Assembly: GCA_965367015.1 (NCBI GenBank)
Contig: CBDUGY010000072.1
Coordinates: forward strand, 1-14,868
Direction of reading: 5' to 3'
Length of the DNA stretch: 14,868 bases
Source of the DNA: CAXBES01 sp965367015
GTDB lineage: Bacteria; Bacteroidota; Bacteroidia; Flavobacteriales; Flavobacteriaceae
Shown: positions 7,445-14,868 of the stretch, one piece after another
Layout of the letters: every line of letters begins with the position of its first letter
How positions within the stretch are numbered: position 1 is the first letter of the stretch
Made by a program: the position numbers and the translations under genes
The notes under the pieces: model-generated
Told to the model about the DNA's origin: nothing
The model's input: only the letters and a program-made list of their open reading frames with translations
The model's database searches: none

Positions 7445-10351
7445 ATGAGACAACAAATAAAAAAATGTCTATTAGGAATCTTCTTAATTCCCCTAGGCCT
7501 TTTTGCACAATCTACGGTTAACGGTACCATAACCGACTCGACAAACGGATTGGGAATCCCGGGAGCAAACGTTATAATTCAAGGTACGACCAATGGTACC
7601 ACTTCAGATTTTGATGGAAATTATACATTACAAAATGTAAATACCGGTGATGTCATCGTATTTTCTTATGTAGGTTTTAAAAATCAGAAAATAAATTATA
7701 CCGGTCAGTCATCTATTAATGTTGCGATGGTTGAAGATTTTGCTCAATTAGGTGAAATACTTTTAATCGGTTATGGATCTACTACTAAACAAGATGCTAC
7801 CGGCGCAGTAACTACCATATCGTCTGAAGAATTTAACAAAGGTTCTATAGTTTCTCCAGATCAATTATTGGTGGCAAAATCTCCTGGTGTGCGTATTACA
7901 AGTTCAGGTGGTGCTCCGGGTGAAGGATCTCAGATTAGAATCCGTGGTGGCTCATCTCTAAATGCGTCTAACGACCCGCTATTTATCGTTGATGGAATCC
8001 CCTTGGATCAAAGAGGAGTTCAGGGTGTAAGAAATCAATTAAACGCCATTAACCCTAACGAAATTGAAGATATCACCATTCTTAAAGATGCATCTGCAAC
8101 CGCTATATATGGTTCGAGAGCTTCTAATGGAGTTGTAATCATAACTACAAAATCAGGAAAAAGAGGTGCCCCGCTCAAAGTTGAATACGGAATTCAATTT
8201 TCTATGGACCGTCCTCAAAACACTATAGATGTTTTTAATGCTGAAGAGTTCAGACAGCTGGTTCAGGATCAAGGGGCAAATGAAGCTTTCTTAGGTTCAT
8301 CCAGCACCGACTGGCAGGATCAAATTTATAGAAACGCTGAAGGTGGAATTCACGACCTTACAGTTTCTCAAGGATTTGAGCAATTTCAGTATCGTGCCAA
8401 TTTCAATATTTCGAATAAAGAAGGTATTCTTCGTAAAGATCTATTCCGAAGAACTGCTTTAACTCTAAACCTGAATAGTAATTTCTTCGATAATTCATTA
8501 AAAATTAATCTTACTACTAAAGGAAGTTTAAACGATAATGTTTATGCTGAAAAAGGTGCGATTGGTGGAGCCACGGCTTTCGACCCAACTCAACCTGTTT
8601 ATAGTGAAGGAAGTATTTTTGACGGCTTTTTTGAATATACGCAACCTGACGGTAGTCCCGTAACTTTAGCACCAAGAAATCCTGTTGCTCAGTTAGTTCA
8701 AGATGATAACAGAGCTAGAAATAAAAGGAATATTACAAATCTTAATGTCGATTTAAAAATACCTTATATTCCCGAGCTTCGATTCATTGCCAATGGTGGA
8801 TTTGATTATTCAGAGATCGACGGTAAACAATATATCGATGAAAATTCGGCCACGCAACAAAATGGTCAATTCAGAAATTTCTATACCGGAATAAACAGAA
8901 ATACAAACCTTGACTTAACATTAAACTACAAGAATAACTTTGGTCAGATTAAATATGATATTCTTGCTGGTCATGCGTATCAGGAATTTTACATTAGATC
9001 CGATAAATCGCAAACGAGGGATGGGGTTTTTGGACCGGATCCAACTATTATTAATAGAAATGCCTTAGAATCTTACTTTGGACGTTTAAGTTTTGATATA
9101 TCCGATAAGTATTTAATCTCCGCAAGTTACAGACGTGATGGTTCTTCAAGATTTGGCATCGATAATCGATGGAGTGGTTTCCCTGCCGTTTCTATTGGAT
9201 GGAAATTAAAAAATGAAAAGTTTCTTGAAAACTCGAATCTATTCTCAAATCTTAAATTAAGAGCAGGATATGGAGTTACAGGAAATCAGGAAGTATCAAA
9301 TAATTACGCGTATTTGGGTGTATATTCACCGGGACAATCTTCGGCAAGTGTGCAGTTTGGAAATGAATTCGTTACCACTATTCGACCGGAAGAATTCGAT
9401 CCAAACTTAAAATGGGAAGAAACACGACAGTACAATGTTGGTTTAGATTTCGGGTTTTTCGACGGTAAAATGAATGTGAATCTTGATGGATATTATAAAG
9501 AGACTGATGATTTATTATCTATCGTAACTGTACCTGCAGGCTCTAACCTTTCAGATCTAATTCTAACAAATGTTGGATCACTTAAGAGTAAGGGTGCAGA
9601 ATTGAATATAGACCTTAATTTGGCATCCACAGAAAATTTCACATGGAATATCAACGCCAACGGATCATTACAGGAAGTAGAGATCACTAAGCTTAGTTTG
9701 AGTGATGATGAAGAATTCTTTGTACCCACGGGAGATATTTCTGGTGGTGTTGGAAATAAGATTCAGCTGTACAGACCGGGTTATGACCCAAGTACCTTCT
9801 TTGTGTATCGACAATTGTACGATTCTAATGGTACTCCAATAGAAGGAGCCTATGTAGATGTAAATGGTGATAACCAGATTACAGATGCGGATAAACAAGC
9901 ATATAAAAAAGGAACTCCCGATGCTTACTACGGATTCTCTTCCAGAATGACCTATAAAAACTTCGACTTTAATTTCACATTAAGAGGTAGTCTTGGAAAC
10001 TACGTATACAACAATGTAAATTCGAGTACGGGTTATTTAGGTAATACTCTGGAAGCCCCAGGAGATTTCTTCAGAAATGGTAGTACTGACCTATTGAATA
10101 CTAACTTTACAAGTGGTCAATTTTTCTCAGATTATTATATATCCAGAGCAGACTTTCTTAAATTAGACAATGCATCTATTGGATACACAGTCCCTATGGA
10201 AAAAATTACTCTTAGAGCGACACTTACCGGAACGAATCTATTTACGATCACCGAATATGACGGTATTGATCCTGAGATTAGCAATGGTATCGACAATAAC
10301 TTTTATCCAAGGCCGCGTGGTTTTGTAGTAGGTCTTAATTTCACATATTAA
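7445..10351 (+). CDS. susC: SusC-like TonB-dependent outer-membrane oligosaccharide importer
   Basis: 968 residues, normal for the family. Residues 1-22 are a signal peptide ending LGLFAQ. Residues 24-95 form a carboxypeptidase-regulatory-like domain (VNGTITD, ANVIIQGTTNGTTSDFDGNY). The plug domain (about 105-237) has the SusC hallmarks EILLIGYGS (104-112), IRIRGGSS (164-171), LFIVDGIP (179-186) and ILKDASATAIYGSRASNGV (212-230). A 22-strand-type beta-barrel follows and ends FVVGLNFTY, with the terminal aromatic residue needed for outer-membrane insertion. With SusD it imports maltooligosaccharides using TonB energy; the alpha-glucan substrate is inferred from the GH13 and GH65 neighbours. 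It leads the right-hand operon, and the susD-like gene starts after a 10-nt gap. Expression probably depends on the -7 element at 7379 and the operator at 7318. Confidence 0.95.
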   Translation: MRQQIKKCLLGIFLIPLGLFAQSTVNGTITDSTNGLGIPGANVIIQGTTNGTTSDFDGNYTLQNVNTGDVIVFSYVGFKNQKINYTGQSSINVAMVEDFAQLGEILLIGYGSTTKQDATGAVTTISSEEFNKGSIVSPDQLLVAKSPGVRITSSGGAPGEGSQIRIRGGSSLNASNDPLFIVDGIPLDQRGVQGVRNQLNAINPNEIEDITILKDASATAIYGSRASNGVVIITTKSGKRGAPLKVEYGIQFSMDRPQNTIDVFNAEEFRQLVQDQGANEAFLGSSSTDWQDQIYRNAEGGIHDLTVSQGFEQFQYRANFNISNKEGILRKDLFRRTALTLNLNSNFFDNSLKINLTTKGSLNDNVYAEKGAIGGATAFDPTQPVYSEGSIFDGFFEYTQPDGSPVTLAPRNPVAQLVQDDNRARNKRNITNLNVDLKIPYIPELRFIANGGFDYSEIDGKQYIDENSATQQNGQFRNFYTGINRNTNLDLTLNYKNNFGQIKYDILAGHAYQEFYIRSDKSQTRDGVFGPDPTIINRNALESYFGRLSFDISDKYLISASYRRDGSSRFGIDNRWSGFPAVSIGWKLKNEKFLENSNLFSNLKLRAGYGVTGNQEVSNNYAYLGVYSPGQSSASVQFGNEFVTTIRPEEFDPNLKWEETRQYNVGLDFGFFDGKMNVNLDGYYKETDDLLSIVTVPAGSNLSDLILTNVGSLKSKGAELNIDLNLASTENFTWNINANGSLQEVEITKLSLSDDEEFFVPTGDISGGVGNKIQLYRPGYDPSTFFVYRQLYDSNGTPIEGAYVDVNGDNQITDADKQAYKKGTPDAYYGFSSRMTYKNFDFNFTLRGSLGNYVYNNVNSSTGYLGNTLEAPGDFFRNGSTDLLNTNFTSGQFFSDYYISRADFLKLDNASIGYTVPMEKITLRATLTGTNLFTITEYDGIDPEISNGIDNNFYPRPRGFVVGLNFTY

Positions 10352-10361
10352 AAACACAGCT

Positions 10362-11957
10362 ATGTTTAAAAACGTAAAATCATTTCTTTTACTTCTTACA
10401 ATCTCGCTATTTATGGCGTCTTGTGAAAAGGAATTAGATCTTATACCGGAAGATGGCCGAGTAACCTCTGCTAATGCTTTCGACGACCCAACTGCTTATA
10501 GAGCTTTTCTCGCAAAAATTTATGCTGGAATTTCTTTGAGCGGACAAGAAGGTCCGGCAGGAAATCCCGATTTGGCCGGATTAGACGAAGGTTTCTCCAA
10601 CTACTTGCGCCTTTATTGGAAGATGCAAGAACTCACAACCGATGAAGCAGTAATTGGTTGGGATGATGGTACAATAAGAAATTTACACGCTCAAAACTGG
10701 ACCTCTGGTAATGAGTTTATTCGAACTATGTATACTCGAATTGCATATCAAATTACGCTAACAAATGAATTTCTTAGACAGACTTCACCTGAGCTATTAG
10801 CCCAGCGCGGAGTTACCGGTGATCTACTTGCCCAAATTGGCAACTACAGAGCAGAAGCTAGATTCATGCGAGCGTTAAGCTATTGGCATTTTATGGATCT
10901 CTACGGAAACGTTCCATTTGTGACTGAAGCAGATCCTATTGGTGCTTTCCTACCCGAACAAATTCAAAGAGCCGATTTATTTAATTATATCGAATCTGAA
11001 TTGTTAACTATTGAAAGTACAATTGTACCGGCAAGACAGAATGAATACGGACGTGCAGATCAGGCAGCCGTTTGGAGCCTTTTGGCAAAACTTTATTTGA
11101 ATGCCGAAGTATATACTGGTACCGGTCGATATAGCGAAGTTATAACCTACACCAACAAAGTAATACAAGCAGGTTATAGCATTGCTCAAGTACCCTATGA
11201 GTACCTATTTTTAGCCGATAACGATTCGAATGGTTCTCAGGTCGAAACTATTTTTCCAATTACTTTTGACGGATTAAATACCCAATCATTTGGTGGGATG
11301 ACCTTTTTAGTTCATGCACCCGTAGGAGGTAGTATGGATCCGGTTAACTTTGGAATAAACGGTGGATGGTTTGGTGTACGAACAACCCAAAACTTTGTAG
11401 AGCAATTCCCGGGAGAAGATCTTTCTCCAGATGGCAGAGCTAATTTCTATACCGATGGGCAAAATAAGATAATTGAGTCAATCCCGCCATTTAATCAAGG
11501 ATATGCAGTTGAAAAATTTAAAAATGTAGATGTAAATGGTGTTCCAGGGTCTGACCCTAATGATCATCCCGATTCAGACTTTCCTATGTTCCGTTTAGCC
11601 GATATATATCTTATGTATGCCGAAGCTGTAGTGCGAAATGGTGGCGGAAGTGTAGGCACGGCGGTAGGTTATGTAAATGAATTGCGCGAGAGAGCCTATG
11701 GAGACAATAGTGGGAATATCACTTCTAGCGATCTTACATTAGATTTTATTCTTGCTGAAAGATCTCGTGAATTACATTGGGAAGGACACAGAAGAACAGA
11801 TCTAATTCGATTCAATCAGTTCTCTGAAAATGGGGTATGGGCTTGGAAAGGTAATGTTCCGCAGGGATCAACTACTGCTTCCTTTAGAGACCTGATGCCA
11901 ATTCCATCGTCGGATCTTGGTGTGAATCCCAACTTAGTACAAAATCCTGGTTATTAA
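10362..11957 (+). CDS. susD: SusD/RagB-like surface glycan-binding lipoprotein
   Basis: 531 residues. A lipoprotein signal ends in MASC with the lipidated cysteine at 21. The following EKE is the acidic/lysine pattern associated with surface export of Bacteroidota lipoproteins. The SusD fold is shown by the N-terminal segment (about 22-110), the TPR helix ARFMRALSYWHFMDLYGNVP (166-185, residues 170-180 most typical), a later helix FRLADIYLMYAEAV (about 408-421) and the C-terminal AERSRELHWEGHRRTDLIRF region (about 465-485). It forms the lid of the SusC channel and binds glycan at the cell surface. Gene order directly after susC is canonical, and the intergenic gap is only 10 nt. Sugar-contacting residues cannot be assigned by eye. 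Confidence 0.95.
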   Translation: MFKNVKSFLLLLTISLFMASCEKELDLIPEDGRVTSANAFDDPTAYRAFLAKIYAGISLSGQEGPAGNPDLAGLDEGFSNYLRLYWKMQELTTDEAVIGWDDGTIRNLHAQNWTSGNEFIRTMYTRIAYQITLTNEFLRQTSPELLAQRGVTGDLLAQIGNYRAEARFMRALSYWHFMDLYGNVPFVTEADPIGAFLPEQIQRADLFNYIESELLTIESTIVPARQNEYGRADQAAVWSLLAKLYLNAEVYTGTGRYSEVITYTNKVIQAGYSIAQVPYEYLFLADNDSNGSQVETIFPITFDGLNTQSFGGMTFLVHAPVGGSMDPVNFGINGGWFGVRTTQNFVEQFPGEDLSPDGRANFYTDGQNKIIESIPPFNQGYAVEKFKNVDVNGVPGSDPNDHPDSDFPMFRLADIYLMYAEAVVRNGGGSVGTAVGYVNELRERAYGDNSGNITSSDLTLDFILAERSRELHWEGHRRTDLIRFNQFSENGVWAWKGNVPQGSTTASFRDLMPIPSSDLGVNPNLVQNPGY

Positions 11958-11977
11958 TAAATAAATAATTGAAACAA

Positions 11978-13159
11978 ATGAAAAATTTAACAATATTCAT
12001 GCTTGCATTCGTAACCATCTTAGGTTTCAATGCGTGTAAAACAGAAGACGATGTAGTATTTGTGGCTCAAGACGGTGACGTTGTTGCTTTTACAAACTCT
12101 TTCTCTCCTGAGTATATTTTAACTCCCACAACTGCCGCTAACTTAGGTGAGCGCTTTACCTGGGATGATACTAACTTTGGAGAACCAACAAACGTAACTT
12201 ACGAACTCCAACGTTCTAATACACCTGATTTTGCAAACCCGATTATTGAAGGTGCAACAAGTGGTAACGAAATTTCGAAAACGATTGGTGACCTTTTAGG
12301 CTACGCTAACGAAATAGGATTGGATGCAGACCCTTCAACGCCGGAACCAAACACCGGAACAATCTACTGGCGCCTAAGCGCATCTATAGGTACGAGTGGT
12401 GGTAATGCAACCGTTTCAGAAGCGCAACCAATGGTATTAACATTACCTGAAGATACCGGTGGAGGAAATGCTGTGTGTGATCTAGATCAACTTTGGTTAG
12501 TTGGCGTTGGAGTAAAATTCGCGGGATGGTCATGGGATACCCCAAATAAAATTGGATGTACCGGAAATGGTGTATACTCTGGAAATATTGATTTCAGCAG
12601 CGATGGAGATGCTAACTTTAGATTTTTTGAAGTTGAAACTGATTGGGCGTCCGGATTAAATTATCCATACTTTGTTGGTGAAGGATATACTATCGATCCA
12701 TTATTCGTGGATGCGGGCGATGGTGATAACAACTTTAAATTCACAGGAACCTCAGGTCTTTACTATTTAGAATTAGATACTGTTAACAAGACTATAACTT
12801 TAGGCGAACCAACTCCTCTTGGTGATTGTGAAAACGATCAGCTTTGGATTGTTGGGGCTGGTGTACCAGATGCCGGATGGAGTTGGGATAATCCAATTCA
12901 AACAATGTGCGATGGTGAAGGTGTTTACTCCGGATTTGTAAACTTCACAAGCGACGGTGATGCTAATTTTAGATTTTTTACTGTTGCTACCGATTGGGCT
13001 TCCGGAAGAAATTATCCTTATTATGTTGGAGAGGGCTACACAATTGATCCGAATTTTGTAGATGCAGGTGATGGTGATAATAACTTTAAATTTATTGGTA
13101 CTACAGGAGCTTACTTCCTTACTATAGATGATATTAATAAAGTGATTTCTATAGAATAA
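11978..13159 (+). CDS. susE: SusE-like surface starch-binding lipoprotein with two duplicated modules
   Basis: Read from the ATG at 11978, the protein has 393 residues. An in-frame TTG at 11969 is also possible, but the ATG gives a normal lipoprotein signal (MKNLTIFMLAF to FNAC, cysteine 20), so I chose it. KTEDD after the cysteine fits surface export. Residues 30-160 resemble the SusE N-terminal immunoglobulin-like domain (SPEYILTPTTAANLGERFTW). Two modules of about 110 residues follow, at 167-276 and 284-393, about 70% identical by eye. Each has DQLW, GWSWD, SDGDANFRFF, TDWASG, GEGYTIDP and DAGDGDNNFKF, and the conserved tryptophans are good candidates for starch contact, as in SusE/SusF-type modules. 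It should hold alpha-glucan at the cell surface for the SusCD importer. The 20-nt gap after susD and the strong terminator just after its stop mark it as the last gene of the core operon. Confidence 0.88.
   Translation: MKNLTIFMLAFVTILGFNACKTEDDVVFVAQDGDVVAFTNSFSPEYILTPTTAANLGERFTWDDTNFGEPTNVTYELQRSNTPDFANPIIEGATSGNEISKTIGDLLGYANEIGLDADPSTPEPNTGTIYWRLSASIGTSGGNATVSEAQPMVLTLPEDTGGGNAVCDLDQLWLVGVGVKFAGWSWDTPNKIGCTGNGVYSGNIDFSSDGDANFRFFEVETDWASGLNYPYFVGEGYTIDPLFVDAGDGDNNFKFTGTSGLYYLELDTVNKTITLGEPTPLGDCENDQLWIVGAGVPDAGWSWDNPIQTMCDGEGVYSGFVNFTSDGDANFRFFTVATDWASGRNYPYYVGEGYTIDPNFVDAGDGDNNFKFIGTTGAYFLTIDDINKVISIE
12476..12805 (+). repeat. SusE carbohydrate-binding module, coding repeat copy 1
   Basis: Encodes the first of the two modules (residues 167-276 from the ATG at 11978). 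Its protein sequence matches copy 2 at about 76 of 110 positions by eye. Many synonymous differences separate the copies even in identical protein stretches, so the duplication is not recent. Confidence 0.85.
12827..13156 (+). repeat. SusE carbohydrate-binding module, coding repeat copy 2
   Basis: Encodes the C-terminal module (residues 284-393), ending at the stop codon. The most conserved blocks against copy 1 are SDGDANFRFF, NYPY and DAGDGDNNFKF; the most divergent part is the stretch around the second cysteine (NKIGCTGN versus IQTMCDGE). Confidence 0.85.
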
Positions 13160-13201
13160 TATTTCGATTGCAAATTTTTTCACTAATTATTTGTTTACCA
13201 G

Positions 13202-13240
13202 AAAAAGGAGGGCTCACTAAACCCTCCTTTTTTATTTTTT
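13202..13240 (+). terminator. rho-independent terminator after the susCDE genes
   Basis: AAAAAGGAGGG (13202-13212) and CCCTCCTTTTT (13222-13232) form a perfect 11-bp stem around a 9-nt loop, followed by T-rich sequence to 13240. It lies 42 bp after the susE stop and ends 19 bp before the next ATG. It is likely to end most susCDE transcripts or to lower readthrough into the downstream GH13 gene. Confidence 0.9.
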
Positions 13241-13259
13241 AACGTTAATTTTCTTCGCT

Positions 13260-14868
13260 ATGAAAAAACTTCTTCTTGCTATATTCCTACTGATGGCTGC
13301 ATCGCAAGGGTTCGCACAAGTTCAAAATGCGACTTTCGCAATAGATCCGCCTACATTCGATGCTACAGATGAAATTACTATCACAGTTTCCAATATAAAT
13401 CCATCCTTATGGGGTGAAACCGATATATACCTATGGGCTTGGTATTTCGATTCAAATGATCAACCTGCCGGAGATTCACCTACCAATGGCTCTTGGACGA
13501 ATTCTAATGAGAGTCAGAAGTTCACCAATAACGGAAATGGAACATTTTCTTATACGCTAACTCCTTCCATATTTTATGGAGATACTGATATAGGAAGAAT
13601 GGGACTTTTAGCAAAAGCCAAGGACGCAAGCGACATGGGCAATGGAGAGCGCAAAACGCAGGATTTTCTTGTGGAAGTCGGTACTTTTCAGGTAAGCCTT
13701 ATCTCCCCTTCCCAAGCGAATACAATTGTGAATGCCGGAGGTTCAATATCTATTGAAGCCATTTCATCTGTAAATGCAAATTTCGATCTGTTAGCTAATG
13801 ATGTTTTGGTTGAAACGCAAAATAATATTACGAATTTTACAACTTCCTATACTGTTAATGAAGACACGTTCTTCCAACTGAATATCAATGAACCTACATC
13901 AGGAAATACAATTACCAGAACCTTCAATGTAATTCTGTCTCCCAATCCACAAAATGCGCCTGTTCCTGCCGGAATGAAGGATGGAATTAATTTAAATACT
14001 TCAAATCCTGACGAAGCTACATTAGTATTGTATGCGCCAAACAAAGATTTTGTCCATGTTATTGGCGATTTTAATGATAACGATTGGCGACTTACAAATG
14101 CATATCTCTTAAATAAGGATGCCGCCACCAATCGATTTTGGATCACACTTAACGGAATTAATACAGGAGATGGCAATGTATTGTTTCAATATGTGGTAGA
14201 TGGTGAAATCGTTATTGCAGACCCCTACTCCACATATGTATTAAACGAATTCGATGATAATTTTATAGACGCTGTCACTTTCCCCAACCTGCCCAATTAT
14301 CCATTAGGAAAGACACAGTTTGCGGTAAGTTGGTTTACTGTGGGAGAAGCACCATTTAATTGGCAGATTAATAATTTTGATAGACCGGCGCAGGAAGATC
14401 TTGTAATTTATGAAATGTTGATTCGAGATTTTGATCAGCTACATAGTTATGAAGCGATTACAGATCGATTAGATTATATCGAGAATCTTGCGGTAAATGC
14501 GATCGAATTAATGCCTGTGAACGAATTTGATGGCAATCTTAGTTGGGGATATAATCCTGGGTTTCATATGGCAGTAGATAAATACTACGGAACAAAAAAT
14601 GCCTTAAAAACATTTATCGATGAATGTCACGCCCGCGGAATCGCTGTTATTTTAGATGTTGTTTACAATCATGCAACCGGTCAAAATCCTTATTACAGAA
14701 TGTGGAATGATTGTAATGGTTGTTATAACGGTCAAGCGACACCTGAAAACCCCTTTTTTAATGTTAACGACCCCAATACTTCCTTTCAATTTTTTAATGA
14801 TATGGATCACCAATCTACAGCCACCCATGAGTATATCGATAGACTCAATGAGTATTGGCTAACGGAGT
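13260..14868 (+). CDS. secreted multidomain GH13 alpha-amylase-family enzyme, 3' end beyond window
   Basis: The frame is open from the ATG at 13260 to the right edge: 536 codons plus one base, no stop. Residues 1-20 are a signal peptide (MKKLLLAIFL to QGFAQ). Three beta-rich modules precede the catalytic domain, at about 25-140, 145-228 and 235-340; the third (LVLYAPNKDFVHVIGDFNDNDW) resembles a CBM48-type early-set domain. The GH13 barrel begins near 380 (LVIYEMLIRDF) and shows AIELMPVNEF (414-423), SWGYNP (428-433), VDKYYGT (439-445) and region I DVVYNH (466-471). The window ends before the regions with the nucleophile and acid/base, so catalytic integrity cannot be checked. The frame was found by manual translation. 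It is the likely extracellular, SusG-equivalent enzyme, or a pullulanase-like debranching one. A C-terminal type IX secretion domain would be usual for such proteins but is out of view. It follows susE across a terminator, with no clear promoter of its own. Confidence 0.92.
   Translation, partial: MKKLLLAIFLLMAASQGFAQVQNATFAIDPPTFDATDEITITVSNINPSLWGETDIYLWAWYFDSNDQPAGDSPTNGSWTNSNESQKFTNNGNGTFSYTLTPSIFYGDTDIGRMGLLAKAKDASDMGNGERKTQDFLVEVGTFQVSLISPSQANTIVNAGGSISIEAISSVNANFDLLANDVLVETQNNITNFTTSYTVNEDTFFQLNINEPTSGNTITRTFNVILSPNPQNAPVPAGMKDGINLNTSNPDEATLVLYAPNKDFVHVIGDFNDNDWRLTNAYLLNKDAATNRFWITLNGINTGDGNVLFQYVVDGEIVIADPYSTYVLNEFDDNFIDAVTFPNLPNYPLGKTQFAVSWFTVGEAPFNWQINNFDRPAQEDLVIYEMLIRDFDQLHSYEAITDRLDYIENLAVNAIELMPVNEFDGNLSWGYNPGFHMAVDKYYGTKNALKTFIDECHARGIAVILDVVYNHATGQNPYYRMWNDCNGCYNGQATPENPFFNVNDPNTSFQFFNDMDHQSTATHEYIDRLNEYWLTE

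Noticed and set aside
11969..11977. TTG start for the SusE-like gene
   Set aside because: The ATG three codons later gives a standard lipoprotein signal peptide, and nothing favours the rarer start codon.
12800..13183. Minus-strand frame of 127 codons across the SusE repeat
   Set aside because: It is antisense to the repeated module; its length follows from the repeat's codon composition and it shows no domain.

Overview
The window reads as one polysaccharide utilization locus (PUL) for starch, maltodextrin or glycogen-like alpha-1,4-glucans. It most likely comes from a marine-type member of the Flavobacteriaceae (Bacteroidota). The support is an AT-rich sequence, an adjacent SusC/SusD/SusE-like trio, lipoproteins with acidic residues right after the lipobox cysteine, a TAnnTTTG promoter element, and few Shine-Dalgarno sites. 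The species cannot be named from this window alone.

Minus strand, read from the centre to the left: a LacI-family regulator (7189-6152), an SLC45/GPH-like MFS sugar transporter (5998-4622), a beta-phosphoglucomutase (4621-3965), a GH65 phosphorylase most like maltose phosphorylase (3925-1619), and a SusA-like periplasmic GH13 neopullulanase/cyclomaltodextrinase that runs off the left edge (1617-1). Transporter and mutase abut directly and GH65 and GH13 are 1 nt apart, so the four metabolic genes look like one operon. Plus strand, from the centre to the right: susC-like (7445-10351), susD-like (10362-11957), a SusE-like surface lipoprotein with two near-duplicate binding modules (start corrected to the ATG at 11978, ending at 13159), a strong intrinsic terminator, then a second secreted GH13 enzyme that runs off the right edge (13260-14868).

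Inferred working model: the right-hand GH13 and the surface SusD/SusE lipoproteins cut and hold alpha-glucan outside the cell. SusC imports oligosaccharides through the outer membrane with TonB energy. The left-hand GH13 trims them in the periplasm, and the MFS carrier takes maltose or short maltodextrins across the inner membrane. GH65 phosphorolysis then gives glucose plus beta-glucose-1-phosphate, and beta-phosphoglucomutase converts the latter to glucose-6-phosphate. No GH97, GH31 or glucokinase gene is visible here.

Regulation: the 255-bp gap between lacI and susC holds a perfect 16-bp LacI-type palindrome (7318-7333) upstream of a good Bacteroidota -7 element (7379-7386). The 153-bp gap before the transporter holds a long imperfect inverted repeat (6056-6106), and both gaps share a 15-bp direct repeat. 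No gene-free stretch exceeds 300 bp. I saw no tRNA, rRNA, CRISPR array or insertion sequence. The gene content belongs to a known type of system; the less explained parts are the intergenic control sequences and the duplicated module in the SusE-like protein.
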